Below, in pieces: positions 1 through 12,627 of a stretch of DNA of 64,000 nucleotides. Source of the stretch: Kappaphycus alvarezii (taxonomy: Eukaryota > Rhodophyta > Florideophyceae > Gigartinales > Solieriaceae); contig NADL03000675.1 in NCBI GenBank assembly GCA_002205965.3, positions 744,001 to 808,000 of the forward strand, in the 5' to 3' direction. The position numbers and the translations under genes were made by a program. Each line of letters opens with the position of its first letter. Within the stretch, counting starts at the first letter, position 1. The notes beneath the pieces are model-generated. The model did no database searches, was not told where the DNA came from, and saw nothing but the letters and a program-made list of their open reading frames with translations.

Positions 1-1126
1 CTATGACTTTTGAGCTTGTCCGCGTCCCACACAAGCAATCCGACCGAAGAGCTCGTCACCATCGTATTTCCGTCCGGTGCCACCTCCGTAGCGTAGACTT
101 TTCTTTTCCGACACAATTCCAAGGCTCTCGTGGTCGAATTCATACTGAATTCGCCTCCTCCAAACTCAGACCCACCTCCAACCAAGCTCTTCTCTAATGC
201 GGATTCAGTCTCTCTTTCCAGATTCCCCTTAGCGTGCAAGACCCAACCATTATCACCTCCTGACCTTTGGTTCTTCCACCTGCATATAACGCCCCTATCG
301 CCTACAGCATATAACACTCCGTTTTTGGGACACACTTGACGGACACGCACTCTCCATCCTCGACAATGTCCATTTCGACGCTACTGACACTCTTAACTTC
401 ATATCCGGTGCCAGTCCGCGGAACTACTAGCTGCCAAACCTTCAGTAGTCTTGGTTGGGCTGCGGCTACAGTTACCAAAACGACAGTACTTCCATCTAGG
501 CCACCCCCTGAGACCGTAGCACATCTTATTTGGCCGCCAAATAGTTCCGCAGCTTCTGAATTCTTGCGCGGCAACCTGGTGACGCCTCCATCTCCCTTGA
601 CAGGTTCGTAACCCTTCCTCTCCCTCTCCCTTCTGGTGGCTCCGTGCAAGTAGTTTCCTGTCCTCTTATTTGCCTCATTGAAAACGGGCAAATCTGGTAC
701 ATTCCATACCTCTACACCTCCTTGAGCTAGCACTGCTACCAAGCTATTTCCATCAGGGGTCCAACCCAAGGCAGCTGCAACACAATGAGCGTCTATAACA
801 GCACCTGTTGTCCATACGTTAACGCGTCGATCCTTTGCAACCCACAACGTTATCCTTCCTGCGGCATCAGCCACTACCAACATGGAGGGTTTGGAGGGAA
901 TATGGCGCCACAATAAATGGCGGGCAGGTGCACGTTTAGGACCTACAAGAAGAGCGACTTCCCCAGGAGCATCGAGATGGAAGACGGAGACCGCACCGCA
1001 GCCAGATACACATGCAAGAAGATCCTCATGGGGACACCACGCAATCGTTGAAAACCCGAGGCGGGTCGGTCTTGGAGAGATTGGGGAGAGAGGACGCGAG
1101 ACTTGGGCCGAGTAAAGAGGTCTCAT
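1..1126 (-). CDS. WD40-repeat protein (possibly Mediator subunit 16-like), 3' end beyond window
   Basis: The ATG is at 1126, and 274 codons run to a stop at 302. The WD-repeat pattern continues in another frame from about 330 to base 1, so the protein is longer and leaves the window. Visible blades include FSTIAWCPHEDLLACVSG (about residues 26-43), GRITLWVAKD, ALGWTPDGNSLVAVLAQGG with VEVWNVPD (about 113-145), RLLKVWQLV, and after the shift GVICRWKN and GLLVWDAD. The change of frame falls at an AAAAA run near 330, so either a sequencing indel or a true frameshift is possible. There is no intron within 1.1 kb. A WD40 propeller acts as a protein-interaction scaffold. The opening 'IAWCPHEDLLA' and single-domain layout recall the N-terminal propeller of Mediator tail subunit Med16, but this is a weak guess; the WD40 call itself is firm. 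Confidence 0.7.
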
Positions 1127-2550
1127 TCGAGCGGAGGGAAGGGGGCTTGAAGAAGCGCAGTCTTCGGTTTGAGTGGGACGAGGGTGAGGACCACTGCGAC
1201 GAGGAAGGGGGTTGTAAAGAAGAGATTATAAATACGTACGGAACCTGAGAAAAGCAACGACTCACTTGTTAAGTACTGTGCTGTGCTAATGTACAGTACA
1301 GTATGTGTTGTACTGTACAATGCTGTGCATGCAGTACAGCACGGTACAATATAATTTATGTACAGTACTGCACAATACTGTACTGTCCTTCCGCAGCCAT
1401 TTTTGATCAAGGCTGTCAGTGACCATGTGCAAGCTTGAATCTTACTGTACGCAGGCATACATAGGGGCCCATGATGGGCCATATTGCAATGCCTGGTGAG
1501 AGTACCGTACAGTACAGTGCAAATGTACCGTACTGTACAATTCTGTACGTTGCTCTCTACGGACGCTTTCATCACTTGATAGTACGTAATCATAGAACAT
1601 CTGGCCTCACTTATTTCCAAATATTAGACTACTCACTTTTTCCCCTCCTAATCATCGTGCATAACTATTTACATTTTGAGTAGTACTCGTCAAACATAGC
1701 CAGAAGTCTTGGAATTTCTGTAAATCAAAATACAAAGCCACTTTGTCAAAAATTTTGGTGGAAATTTTGGGTTAATTAAATGTACGGAAGATGTGGTCGG
1801 TTTGCGAAAATGCAGCTAGAGAAACAGGAAGGCATGTCAACCAAAAGTGATCCGGTGGCTAGAGGTGGGGAATCTCTTAATGTGTCACAAACCTGCACCA
1901 TGCAGGTGGGCTGACTGAAAGACATCTCCACGCGACGGCTAAACCATGCACCCACTCATAGCAAAAAGGAAAAGGGAACCAGAAGGAAATTCCACCATCT
2001 GAGTACGTGATGAAGGCAGCTGAAGATCTTTAGCAGGCAATATCGTAGGATCTTGCAGCGACACCCGTAATACTAATGCCGTAAAGCTTGATGTTCTAGT
2101 TTAAGCATGATGACAACCACAACAAAGAAAACTCTGGACGAATGAACTTAAACGGACTGATGGAGCTGCGCAGACTACCGGTGCAAAGGACTGCATAATT
2201 TACAATAAGGCTGTACTGCACTGCACGTAAAAGTACTGTACGTATAATACTGTTCCGTCTGTAAAATCATCTCTAAAACTCCCTAGGTTCAGCCCTCCCG
2301 CACTGTAGTCTCACTGTAAACACACCCCCTATTCTCCGTATTGAATGTATTATGCTGTACACTTTGTTCTTCAATGTTAAAGCGTGACATTGTTTTCTCC
2401 ATCAAGGCTGACCTTGACGATGGTGCCAGCATTATCTACAAATGCTAAATACGCTGCAGCACTGCAGCTGACGCGAGCCTCTTCAATCGACTCCTGGAGA
2501 GGTCAAGCCTCCGCAATCCACCCCTCCCCACAGCAGTCGCAGTGTCCAGC
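1127..2550. other. Intergenic spacer with GTAC-palindrome arrays
   Basis: No supported gene. Bases 1265-1400 and 1500-1550 are dense in TACAGTAC/GTACTGTAC words, which are self-complementary and create an apparent 165-residue minus-strand ORF (1123-1620) rich in Tyr, Thr and Cys that I reject. A 35-bp stretch at 1766-1800 recurs at 54404-54440 (see findings). Confidence 0.6.
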
Positions 2551-2559
2551 GTCACAGCG

Positions 2560-2901
2560 TTACACAAATGGCTCTAGTCCCGCCGAGCGCAAATTGCCTG
2601 GTACCAAATCCCTCAGTCCTTCAAGCTGCCCGGACGCCCACGCCCCGCTCTCCGCGGTGCTCTTACCAAACCAGACGGTCCCTGCAATTTCCTCAGCGCC
2701 GTCCCAGACTGTGCCTGCTACCCGCTCAACAGCCTTTATGTACCACCCGAAAGTTCTAGCCGCCTCGCCAAGCAATACACTATCAATCTGAAGCGGGGTG
2801 CAGCGGGACGTATTAACACCGGCCATCGGGAGGGGGAGGAATGGGATGCAGCGATGTTGAGATGGCCGCCCTTTCTCGCATACGCAGCATACTGGTGGCA
2901 T
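2560..2901 (-). other. Unrecognised open stretch
   Basis: A 113-codon minus-strand frame overlaps a 135-codon plus-strand frame (2384-2791). The minus frame has a Cys pair near its start (residues 5-8, CCVC) and a repeated AGTVWDG / AGTVWFG motif around residues 62-78. I recognise neither. The minus frame looks more protein-like because the plus frame has the Ser/Pro-rich composition typical of an antisense shadow. It lies just downstream of the non-LTR relic that ends near 2980 and could be part of its 3' region. Confidence 0.2.
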
Positions 2902-2979
2902 AGATATCCGGTTAGCTTTTAAGTCTAAGGTGAGTTTACTCGGTGCAATTACCTGAGAAACTTTGAGATAGCAAAGTCA

Positions 2980-5400
2980 TGCTAGCTCAACTGATGACAA
3001 AGCTTTCCACTCGCAAGCCGCCGAGTTGCATTTTCAGCAACGCGGGGTACAAACTCTTCGATAAACAGCAATGTTCCGGGAGAAGGAGCACCAAGAGAGA
3101 CTAAAACCAGGGGTCAAAATCGGAATTACGGGTCGCGGGAGGGACGTAGGCGGCAGCACCGCCGGCAACTTGGTTAGCTCTTGTGAGGAGGACTGCTTAA
3201 ATGGGACGTATCAGCAACGTCGCACGCGATGGGCCGGTCCAGGAGGCTGTCAAGGATAAGAGGGTTTGCACAAGGACGTCGGCTGGCCTGTAGTTCGTAT
3301 CGGGGACGAGATTCTGAACTTCAAATTGATAATCGAGGCCGGCGGCGCGGAAGACGTGCCACGCAAACACGTTGCGGGCGGAATTGTGGCGGTGAATGAG
3401 TCCAAACTCCGAGACGAGCGGTCAGTGTCACTGGTGTGGTCACGGGGACATCGAGGTCCTGCTGGCAATGGTGACATTTCAAGGGCAACGAGTCGGTGTA
3501 GACTGGGAAACCGAGATGCCTGTCCAGCATGGCTCCAGTGCCCAGGCGACACCTTCGTCGCACTGGTGGTATGCGCTAGTAGGAAAGCAGTGGCAGCGCT
3601 GTGACGAAAGGCCAGGCCGCGTATGCGTAGACGAGTTGCTTCCACGGCGTGACAGCTGGGACAGGGCACTCCGTTCCATAGGTCATTGCCCAAAACACCT
3701 TTGTCGTGCCTTCTGTTCTGCCAGATTAGATGGGATTGAAGGTTGACGGGCATGTCAACAAGGGAGGCGGAGTCAAAGGCGCCCAGGTCGTTGACGGAAG
3801 GATTACCTTGAATCTGGGCACAAAGTTGAGAAGCGGCGAGCGTGCCTGGTTGACCAGGAAGGACCGGTCGCCACGAGCACTTTTTCAACCTCGGCCATGG
3901 GACGGGGTGCAGGTAGGAGGCTCCACGTAAGCAGGCGAGATAGCGTCCAGAACGCTGGCGGCGACAGCACCGTGTAGGGAGAGACTGATCATCGAGAACT
4001 CATGGCCGCCAAGGCGGGGGGGACATGCTTGCTCCCAGGCGTCATCGTTAAGGAGACGTTACGCAGCGCGACATAGGAAGGCCGCACCATGGAGTCAAAC
4101 TCGCTGCAGGCTCAGCGGCTTACAGAGGATCAGCAAGCCGAAACAAACAACAAGCATGCCAAGTCACAGAGGCGGTGCATGTGGAAACGAGCCCGTGGGT
4201 CCCGGGCCTGTTCTCGAAGCGCCAGGATGCGGCGACAACTATGCTCCTTGCTGCGTACGTAAGATTGGTAAAAGGCTTCACCCGATGCGCTCCAAAATGT
4301 TGAAACCACCAGAGCCTAGGAGAGCGGGAACCCGTGGAAGGCCGTGCGGTCCACTGCGAATTGTGGCAGGGGATGCATGCCTTTTGGTGGTTGTAAAGCA
4401 CCAGGCCATGGAGCGCGAGAGGCCAGAGGGCTCGCCGAAGACCGATGAGTAACCCAATATCGTGCTGTCATGGCGTCCTCTGATTCAGTAGAATGCCATC
4501 CTCCTCTACCCGCGAATGAGTCGCTGGATCGTCAAGGAGAAAAGCAGCATCTAGCGGGGTCCCCTGCTGGGTTCCCTGAGCGCTAGAGACAGTAGTCTCG
4601 CGAGTTAGAACAAATAATAGTGGTTGGGAGCGACCATATGCCAAGTTTGCAAACCGAGCGACGAGGAGGCGCGGAATAGCATATGTTCAGCATTCACTGT
4701 TATCAACGCATTCGAAGGCGATGAGGGCATCAATTGAGACGTGGCGACGATGGTCTGATGAGCCCTTCTGAGCATGATGCGGACGTCGCGGGCGATAGCA
4801 TCCATGCCAGCCTTGATGCGTTGGCCGTTTAGAAGGTGACAGTAAAGCACGGGAATCATCAATAGCCGAGGGGAGCATAGCCCTCTTAATCAAGCGCCGG
4901 AGGACAGAGATGCCGGCAATTGGACGGATCTTCCCAGGCTCGGGTTGGAGCGGGAGAAGGTGGCAGCGTAGATAAGAGGTAGAACCGAACCGGGGAGGTC
5001 GCGTTGCTATACGATTGACCACCTTCGTCAAGTCTCGATGTCGGTGACACCAGCTATGGGGCTAAGAGCGGTCTTGGTAAGCAGGTAGATCCAACGCAAG
5101 GTCATCCGATCTGGTCCCGCCCTGGTATCACGCGGGATGCGACGAGAAGCCCGCGCAACGGCGGCTTCCTTGAGTTGCACGGGTTACAGGTGGCGGTCCT
5201 CTGGCAGCGGGTAATGGGAGGCAGCAGAGACGGATGGAGTTCCGAAGTAGCTGGATGGTACAGGCGCCTCAATGCCGGCACATGCGGCATTGTGGAGTGC
5301 ACGCATAGCTTACCCTGGCGAGCATTGCACAAGGGGCTTCAGCGCGCCAAGAAAGTTCGGAGTTAGAGAGCGGAGCAGGAGCGCGAGCACTAGGGCGGTG
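2980..5400 (-). pseudogene. Non-LTR retrotransposon relic 1 (reverse transcriptase plus C-terminal domain)
   Basis: Read 5' to 3' on the minus strand, broken frames give an ordered series of reverse-transcriptase landmarks. These are RIPRDTRAGPDRMT near 5120 (the 'PRGTSAGPDGL' entry motif of this clade), KIRPIAGISVLRRL at 4891-4932 (the 'RPIAVG..LRRL' finger motif), and SNALITVN at 4692-4715 (the 'D.SNAFN' palm A region, with the catalytic Asp degraded). A C-terminal zinc-like motif KCHHCQQDLDVP at 3444-3479 follows, then a GDHTSD stretch in the adjacent frame. The closing 'PLVL.SLGA.SP' motif lies near 3090-3110. This is the clade whose C-terminus carries CxxC...D..GDH. At least four frame changes and several stops break the ORF. 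The same clade occurs twice more in the window. The order of motifs makes the assignment good; exact ends are uncertain. Confidence 0.7.
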
Positions 5401-5639
5401 ATCAATGAACCATTCTGCCGGTTGTTATACGCTTGAGGGCAGCGCCCTCAGGACACCCCATTGGGAGCCTGCGTGTGTCGGCATTAGCCGCTCCGGAGCG
5501 CGGAGCGTTGTCCTTGGACGGATCTGCACCTTCCTCACCCGGAGGGCTGCGCCGCAGGACCGCAGTGGGCGGCATATGAATGTGCAGGAAAGCGCTGGAG
5601 ATGGCAGCTTCACCACGGGCATTGGCAGCGGGTTTAACC

Positions 5640-6079
5640 AGCTTGATGTGGAGGACAAACTAGCGGAGACATGTGGAGAGGATGTCTGAAAGATGTCCGC
5701 TCCTCGATAAGGGGCGCGTAGATTTCATCGAGGGTCGGCAAGGGCAGAGGCGGCGATCTTCTTCTCGACCAACGAGGTGAGCTTGTGCATGTACTTGTAG
5801 AGGGTTTCGCGGCAGATAGATTCAACCTTGTAATGCTGAGCTTGAACGGCTTCTCGACGTAGTTGAACGGTTCAAGTCGCCCACGACGAATTCCAGCCAC
5901 GCCCATATTTCGCGGGCGTTTTCGTAGACGACGATCCGTTTGAAAACGGCGCCGTTACATCGTTGGCGGATCGCTTCCCGGACGACGGAGTCATAGCCTG
6001 TGAGCGCGCGTTTGATGTGGTCCAGCAAATTGGCCCATCCTGAACCAGTCTTCTCACGCTCAGTGCCACTCTCATACAC
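5640..6079 (-). pseudogene. Unrecognised helical fragment, possibly retrotransposon gag-like
   Basis: The minus frame from 6079 reads GSGWANLLDHIKRALTGYDS and further charged helical sequence with two Trp residues (AREIWAWLEFVVG). A frame change near 5880 leads into another coherent helical stretch, VESICRETLYKYMHKLTSLV, at about 5770-5830. Amphipathic Lys/Glu/Leu-rich sequence and paired Trp residues are seen in gag/UBN2-type proteins, but I see no zinc knuckle or definite family signature. It abuts the 5' side of the non-LTR relic and could be its upstream ORF, or a separate insertion. Confidence 0.3.
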
Positions 6080-6418
6080 CTATCTTTTCTGGTTTTTTGT
6101 CTAGTTTAGATTAGTTAGTGACAATTTCTTTCGAGATAAGCGACGGTTGTTTCATTTTGAAGCTAGGCCTCCTCCGTAATCGTCAGGGCTTGCTGGCCGT
6201 GGGCACAGGCGGGGAGGTATGCACACATGCGATCATCGCCGTGATGATCGCAGGTATAAAACGCCATAATTGCAAGGCCCTCTCTGGTCGCGAGCGCAAG
6301 AGGGTTGCGTGGGGTGTGACGCTGTTACGGGATATGTTCGAGGAATATAGCCATCTTTGGAGGTTGAGGATTAGGTTGAACAAAGCTCTGTCTCTTCGCT
6401 CGGCGCACACCTTGTCAA

Positions 6419-7239
6419 TTGATTAAGTCACATATCAGGTCGCTCTGGGTGCAGCCAGTCATGCATTGTCATGGCATCGTGAGCCAGACTTACACAGGAA
6501 ACTTTATGGTACAACGAAAGCAGTATCAAATGGAACGAGAAGAGGCCTTCCATCTATGTCAGCTTGCTCGAGATTTGAGATCTGGAAAGTTCCAGAAGTG
6601 TGACCTATTCAACGCGGATGAGACTCACTTCGTCATAAACGTGGCTAGCGGTGAGACGCTGGTCTGGTGACGGACATGTGGAGTACCCCGACGTCGTATC
6701 CAGGCGCGTCGGTATGATGATGATAAATTTTACTTCCAGTGGCCCCGATGCGATACTTTTTTCCCACCCTTTCCCGTCTTTCAAAACGAGAAGCGGAGCT
6801 ACCTTAACAAGACTTAGCCTCATAACGTCCCTTAGATGTCTTGTAGAAATGTCCGAAAGGCAGGATTGATCCTATCACGTTTGTTCAGTGGTCGGGAGCA
6901 GGGAGACGATCAATGTACTTCCGAATGGATGTAATTCCGAATGGATGTAAGATGGCTGCTCTTGGTAGTTGTGGATTTCAACAGCTCAAAGACGAGGCAA
7001 AAGCCGCTCTCAATGTTATCAATACGGAGATAAGGCGTTTCTCGAAGAACGCGACGGATTTCATGCAGCCAGCAGACCCCTTCATTATCCAAAAAGATAA
7101 AAGGATACCTAATGGAGTACCCGAGAGATTCATGAGAGCTTGGTATCCGAGCCCATTTTTTACTTTTCGACACAAAATTAGAAAACAAACTTTCGGCGAA
7201 AGCAAATTAGCGATAAAAACTAGCTACGGAACCGCATAA
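6419..7239 (+). pseudogene. Pogo/CENP-B-like DDE transposase relic
   Basis: The first frame (6419-6670) contains LFNADETHFVINVASGETL, the N.DETHF motif carrying the first catalytic Asp of the DDE_1 (pogo/Tigger/Jerky-like) endonuclease. A frame change at about 6668 leads to EYPDVVSRRVGMMMI and SSGPDAI (6680-6760), which match the 'YADVVSGG.GMTMMV...GGP.A' block of the family. A further frame at 6913-7239 carries ALNVINTEIRRFSKNATDFM and QPADPFIIQK, the conserved 'LPPNATDLVQPCDSFVIQK' end of the catalytic core. The expected N-terminal DNA-binding domain is not visible. At least two frameshifts and lost residues make it a relic of a cut-and-paste element. Confidence 0.72.
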
Positions 7240-9390
7240 CTTAGTACAGAATGTAATAGGGTAAAAATGGCGCCAACGGAAAAGGGAGCCACTAGCCACA
7301 CGAGATGAAATGCTACAGTAGACGTTAACGGGCGATTGAGAGGAGTGGATGTGGAAGCTGGGTGGCTGCTCTAGTAACCAACTGCCCTAAAGGGCATGCT
7401 GTACCTTTTCGCTTAGAAGCTAGGGAACTGATTGAAGGTTTTGGTTTGGAGTTAACTCCCAACTTTTTCCCGGGCTTTGATTTTCTTGATTAACACTATC
7501 CGGGCGGAACTCTGCTGCAGACAGTTCTCAGTATTAAAGCAACAGTGCCTCTATCTCCAAAATAACTGAACGACTGGCCTTTTCTGCAATACCGTATGTT
7601 CGAACTTGATCCTGCGTCAAGCAAGGTTCATTGATCTTGGTTGGAGTGACCGACTTGCGGCACTTCCCGGTAATGGCCGATATTCCCGAGTTGACTTTAT
7701 GCCGATAAAAGCGTGCCCCTTTCCTCTCGAACCGCAACTAGTGGGATTTTTTCTATCATATACTTTTTCGGAAGCTTACTTTTGGAAGAACATAAGAAGT
7801 ACCACACTTTCGGTGCTACGTATGAAAAAAAATTCTTTGATTGCTCAGCAGTAACAACTTTTTACGGGCAGCAAAACGCAAAAAACCACAAACGCAATAT
7901 TTTGAGGCCTCGGGCTAAAACCAATAACCATGTGGGTCTGCTACTTTACTACAGTACTGTATATATTGTCTCAATATACAATATATTTTCTCATTATAAA
8001 ATATATATAAAGCTGTAAGACTGAGTTGGATCTCCTAATTTGACGATGAGAGCTTGCGCACAGTTTCGTCAAAATCTTTCAGATCATTATTCCACCATGA
8101 TACTTGGTATTGCAAATACAGCAATCAAGATTATCAGTCCTGCGTAAATAAAAACGAAAGGCGAAAGTGCTACTGCATTTTAGAATATTATTCGTATTGG
8201 CAGTATCCTACAATGCGGCTTGTTTGCTCGTTAGCTTCACCTCTACATGCTGGCAGAATGAACTGTCATCAGCGCCCGCTAAAATATTAGACGTACAATA
8301 CATAGATAGAGAATACAGTACAAGTTGACTGGGTATCAGCCAACTTATCTGTTACAATAAATTGACCTCCCATATTCCTCCTTACATGTACAGTACTGTA
8401 ATGTATGCACAGTACGTGCGTATTCTGTACTGTACTTTGCCAGCACGACATCGTACTGTAAACGTTGCTGTCGGACCGTTAGCACCCCACTTCAGTTCGA
8501 GAGAGTGCCCATCAAGCCCCTTACATAAAGATTCTTGGGCAATAGAGAGCTTACGCACCGAATTTTTAGAAATAAATATGACTAAGTTAGTCATTTAAGG
8601 ACAGAATGTCATGAGTTAGTGAAAGATTGGTTTCAGATGGATAATTAATTGCTGAAATCCCGCCAGTTAGTGAGGACCGGTGAGATGAACTTTGGCGGCA
8701 ACAGAACATCGTGATACTTACTCCTCCCCTTACCCATCACTTCGGTCCTCTGCTCGTAACCAAAACTTCACCATCCAAGCCATCTAGTCAATCCACTTTC
8801 CATCCCTCCTCCACCACCCCTCCTTGCCCTGAAGTCCCCAACTCCTTATGAAAGCCCCATAACGAAAAGCACCAAGCGGTGCACTCGTTATCCTCGAAGA
8901 ATACCCTCTATTCCAAAACCACGGACCTCCTTTTCCCTTCTTCTTCGATTACACCTTACCCTATCCGCCGCTAAAACCACCACTTCAGCTGCTCACGTCT
9001 TCCCAGAGCTGCAAGCACCTCAACCATCGATGTGAACATTACTCCTGCTGTTGCTTCATTCCCCGCTGGCACCGTATCGATCTACCCTGATTATGGAACA
9101 ATCCCGAACACTGGTGTTCCTATCCCCCGTCTGCTGAAGTGGCCCAAACGGCTGTTGCCGCTACCATAGGACACGTTGATGCAACCATTATACCTACTAC
9201 TTATTTTCCCCCCTTGCTCGTGCATCCACCATTCCCCCTGCGGCAACAGCCGGCCAGACCACTAGTACAACTGCAATGCATGCTGCACGCACTATCCCCG
9301 CTGTCACACCTACTACCACCGCTGATGCAGCCAAAATCCCGGCGCTGTAATTAATCCATCTCCCGCAACTATCTCCTCAGCTGTTTCGGC
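7240..9390. other. Spacer without supported genes
   Basis: Nothing recognisable as a gene on either strand. Bases 7960-8010 are very AT-rich with ATATA runs. Bases 8384-8460 form a GTAC-palindrome array (TACAGTACTGTA words). Bases 8700-9380 are C/T-rich on the plus strand; short proline/serine-rich open frames there have no domain signature. Confidence 0.5.
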
Positions 9391-9405
9391 GGAAGAAGAA
9401 GTATC

Positions 9406-10158
9406 ATTTATTAGATTATATACAAGAAAAGAGCGAAAGGGAAGACATGCAAGATTTACTCGTGAGGAAGATCTGATGATTGTCCGAGAGGTAGCGGCTG
9501 CAAAAGCGCATGTCGCCACCTTGTGGAGTGTCAGTCGAAAGCTTGAGGAGGCCGCAGATCAGGCCAACCAAAATCGTATCTAGCGTGGGCGGGTGACAGG
9601 GAAGTGCATGCAGGGTACATACAAGCGTCTCCAGTCGGCGTTTGACGAGTCTGATAAAAGGGATCAGTTTAGGTCTGGGGTGGGGGGAAAGTAGGAGAAA
9701 TGGATGAACTACTAATGATGTGTCGAGAGGCACGAGACGACGCAGATGCCAAGCGGGGATCGGAAAAGCGGGTGGCGAGGGAATTTGATGACGAAAAAGA
9801 GCGGATAGGGAGGGAATTGTGTTCCTTGGCAACAAGCAGAGGTTGGAGTGAGAATAATAACTACAGTAATAGGGGGAATGCAGGGGACTCTTCCGATCGC
9901 CGTCAACGAAAAATGCATCGAGTTGTCGGCCCTACGAGAGAGATAGAGAAGTTTTTAATGCACCTTCGATACGCTTATTTAGCACATATCGAGTTGGAAA
10001 AAGAAAAGATAGCCTTAGAGAAAGCAAAGATGGACATGGAAATTATAGAGGGGAGGAAGGAGCGGCAAGAACGGCGTAATGCCCTGAAATCAAATCAGAA
10101 ACTAGAACTTGCAAAGTTCCGATTGATGATGGAGATGTTTAACAAGAAGCAGAGTTGA
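9406..10158 (+). pseudogene. Myb/SANT-like transposon-associated protein, broken
   Basis: One frame reads GRHARFTREEDLMIVREVAA from about 9435, a SANT/Myb-like helix opening. It continues as VTGKCMQGTYKRLQSAFDES after an in-frame TAG at 9581. A shift in a GGGGGG/AAA run near 9690 then leads into the 9700-10158 frame, VGEMDELLMMCREARDDADA followed by a Lys/Glu-rich coiled coil (IELEKEKIALEKAKMDMEII) and the end MMEMFNKKQS. This layout (N-terminal SANT-like domain, 'SGV.GE.DELL' linker, C-terminal coiled coil) is typical of accessory DNA-binding ORFs of Harbinger-like elements and of related domesticated genes. No transposase lies beside it. With one stop and one homopolymer shift it could be nearly intact if the sequence has errors. 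Confidence 0.6.
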
Positions 10159-10159
10159 A

Positions 10160-11525
10160 ATGCATTGATTTCTCTTGCGCACAAATAAATACTGACTACT
10201 CTGAGATGTGTTGAACATTTATTGAGGTACCCAACGAAGGGCCGTCCGTGGGCCATTTTGTTGGGTGCCATCTAAGATGTCTCACCCAGTTTGGGGGGCT
10301 GTAGTAGACTTCTATGTGTGTGAATCCGGGGCGCGAATTGCAGTTGTGCGTTTAGCGGACGAATGGGGCCAGTATTGCTGACAGGGGGTGAGCTGGTTCG
10401 GGGATAGGTCGCTTCTGTTGAGGGTGTTCAGGGCAGCCCGTACCTGGAGGTCGTGTGATTGGTTTCATTCTGGATGGGAGGAGGGGTGGTAGTGCGGGAA
10501 CCAATGTAGGAACCATCTAAGTGCAAGCCTTCTGCGGTGTTCACGGAGGCTAGGTGATAGGAGGAAGTTCGGGAAGTGGACAAAAGTTGTGACTGTGGGG
10601 GGTTGGCAGGTCGGGTGGGATGGTCTGCGACCTGCTAGTGGGAATTTTAGGTTGCATTGGAAGTTCTTCTACCAACTGTGAGGTGTCATTGCGGTTTGTA
10701 GTGCTGATCGTGGAGTCGTATGTTCCGGAATGCCGCAATTTGGTTCAGTGCCCGAATGGCAAGTTTGCAGTATCTAGGTAGATCCTATTGGAGCTTTCTT
10801 CGTACGCTAGCTTCGAACCTGTGGGCCTGGTAGTCCAGTATGGTCCTGATGTTTAGGATCTGGTACAGCGTCGGAGGAGAGAGAGGTAAGTGCAATGGAT
10901 GCGAATTATTTTCCGTGGCACTGTTGAGAACAAGCGGCGTTGGGCATCTTCATTGGATCCCGAGAGACACTACGGGTAATTAATTCGGCTATATCTATGA
11001 AAAAATAACTATAGCAGTCATGGTTTTATAACTTTTGGGGAAAAGTTATCTTAACTTTGAGAGTCATGAAATACTGTTTGAAAAAATTATAAATTATAAT
11101 TTTTTGACGTCCACTGGTACAACGTAATCAGTGTCATGAAGTCATAGTCGAAAGCTCTATTTTATAACTTCTGATATGTATATTTTTATTACTTGAAGGA
11201 ACTACGTGCTATGGACTCCAATAACCATTCATGCAAAGTATATCATATAACTTCACAAAGTCCAGTTTCAAAAATCATTTTATAGCTTCCTCTCCAAATA
11301 CTTCGACAACTTTTGAGCAAACAGCAAGCCGTGTTGTAGAGGATGGCAGGTATGGAGGAACGATTTCGTCACAGAGATGGGAAATTCTTGTTCTAATCAC
11401 AAGATCTGTACAAGTACCCATTCATGGAGATGCAGCACAAGCTTTATTGCCTACTACTTTGTTCCTTCTGTTCTGCCTTAATCCGTTGATTTAAAACACA
11501 GCAGATCACGGCAGAACACATCTGC
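10160..11525. other. Spacer without supported genes
   Basis: G-rich plus strand at 10290-10900, then strongly AT-rich from 10980 to 11300. No frame shows a recognisable domain. Confidence 0.5.
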
Positions 11526-11533
11526 CATTAGTC

Positions 11534-11585
11534 TGTGGCTATCTATTGCTATTGCTAATAGATATTGCTATTGCTAATAGCCACA
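11534..11585. repeat. Inverted repeat enclosing a duplicated 17-mer
   Basis: TGTGGCTAT (11534-11542) is the exact reverse complement of ATAGCCACA (11577-11585). Between them ATTGCTATTGCTAATAG occurs twice (11545-11561 and 11564-11580). It could be a recombination or binding site at the end of the neighbouring element. Confidence 0.8.
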
Positions 11586-11855
11586 ACCCGTGGCAAATGC
11601 CATTTGTTACGATGAAAATGTTCATTCCCTCACCACGTTTAGTATTTTCCCCTCTAGTAATATCAAACGACACATTTGCGTAATACACAATAGTGTGTAT
11701 AAGCTTTTACCGTATTAAGGTGAATGATGATACAATTTCGATGAGTGTATACACTAATTTATACAGGCTATAGGCGTATTAACGTCAACATTGATACAGT
11801 AACGATGAGTGTCAACGTCACCACGAAGCGCTGACGATAATTCACTGCAGTGGTC

Positions 11856-11955
11856 CATCGTAGGGTGGACGCCGGAGTCACTGCTTCACTGAATCATGCT
11901 TCATTCATCGTGGGGTGGACGCCGGCGTCACTACTTCATTAAAGCATGCTTCATT
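11856..11955. repeat. 50-bp tandem repeat, two units
   Basis: The units are 11856-11905 and 11906-11955. Both begin CATCG(T)(A/G)GGGTGGACGCCGG and end CATGCTTCATT, with a handful of mismatches. Related 'CATGCTT(C/T)ATT' words recur downstream near 12027, showing a degenerate extension of the array. Confidence 0.8.
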
Positions 11956-12178
11956 ATTGAGAGTGAGAGTGTATGCATTATTGTCTGCAGTGATTCACGT
12001 ATGGTGACGTCACTAATTCATTCACGCATGCTTTATTTTTGATGATGACAGCGTATGCAGTATTTTATACCACCTGTCACCTTATTAAGGTGAGCATTGA
12101 TAAGTGATGTTCAGTGTCAATTTCAACGTGAAGCCATGACTTTGATTCACGATCGTTGGTTCGTGAGGTCGAGCTCAC

Positions 12179-12215
12179 TACTGGCGGTGACATGCATATA
12201 CTGTCACCGCCAGTA
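12179..12215. repeat. Perfect 14-bp inverted repeat (hairpin)
   Basis: TACTGGCGGTGACA (12179-12192) pairs with TGTCACCGCCAGTA (12202-12215) across a 9-nt spacer. It lies in the repeat-rich flank of the two-ORF element. It could form a cruciform or be a dimeric protein-binding site. Confidence 0.85.
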
Positions 12216-12627
12216 TTGAAACAGTGACGACAACGATCTACGTTAAAGTTGAAGCGGTGAAGATGAGTGTACTACATTAGTGTACTACACTCACCGTCAC
12301 CACTTCAACGCTGATTATATATCCAACTCAATATTTAGGTTGATACTGTGTGTAAGCGAAAAGCGGTAGCCTATTACTCGTGATTTTGTTCCAAGACATT
12401 TACTGAAATGAGCTACATTTCGATCATTTGACGGTATATGACACTACCCAGTATGTCCTTAATCTGCTGTGATATATGACTGGACTGGAAAAGAACAACT
12501 GGAATATGAATTGTCAACTTACCAAGTATGTCGTGTGTCGTACTCAAATTACTCAACCACCGATGTCAAAGCACTGCCAACCTGTTCCAATCAACTCTGA
12601 ACTCCAATGCAGGATTCGCATTACCTT

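Noticed and set aside
1123..1620. 165-codon minus-strand ORF
   Set aside because: It is generated by GTAC palindrome arrays that lack stops in one frame; the composition is Tyr/Thr/Cys repeats with no domain.
11856..12300. Repeats and palindromes resembling a CRISPR array
   Set aside because: Only two tandem units with no regular unique spacers, in a eukaryotic TE context; no cas-like gene nearby.
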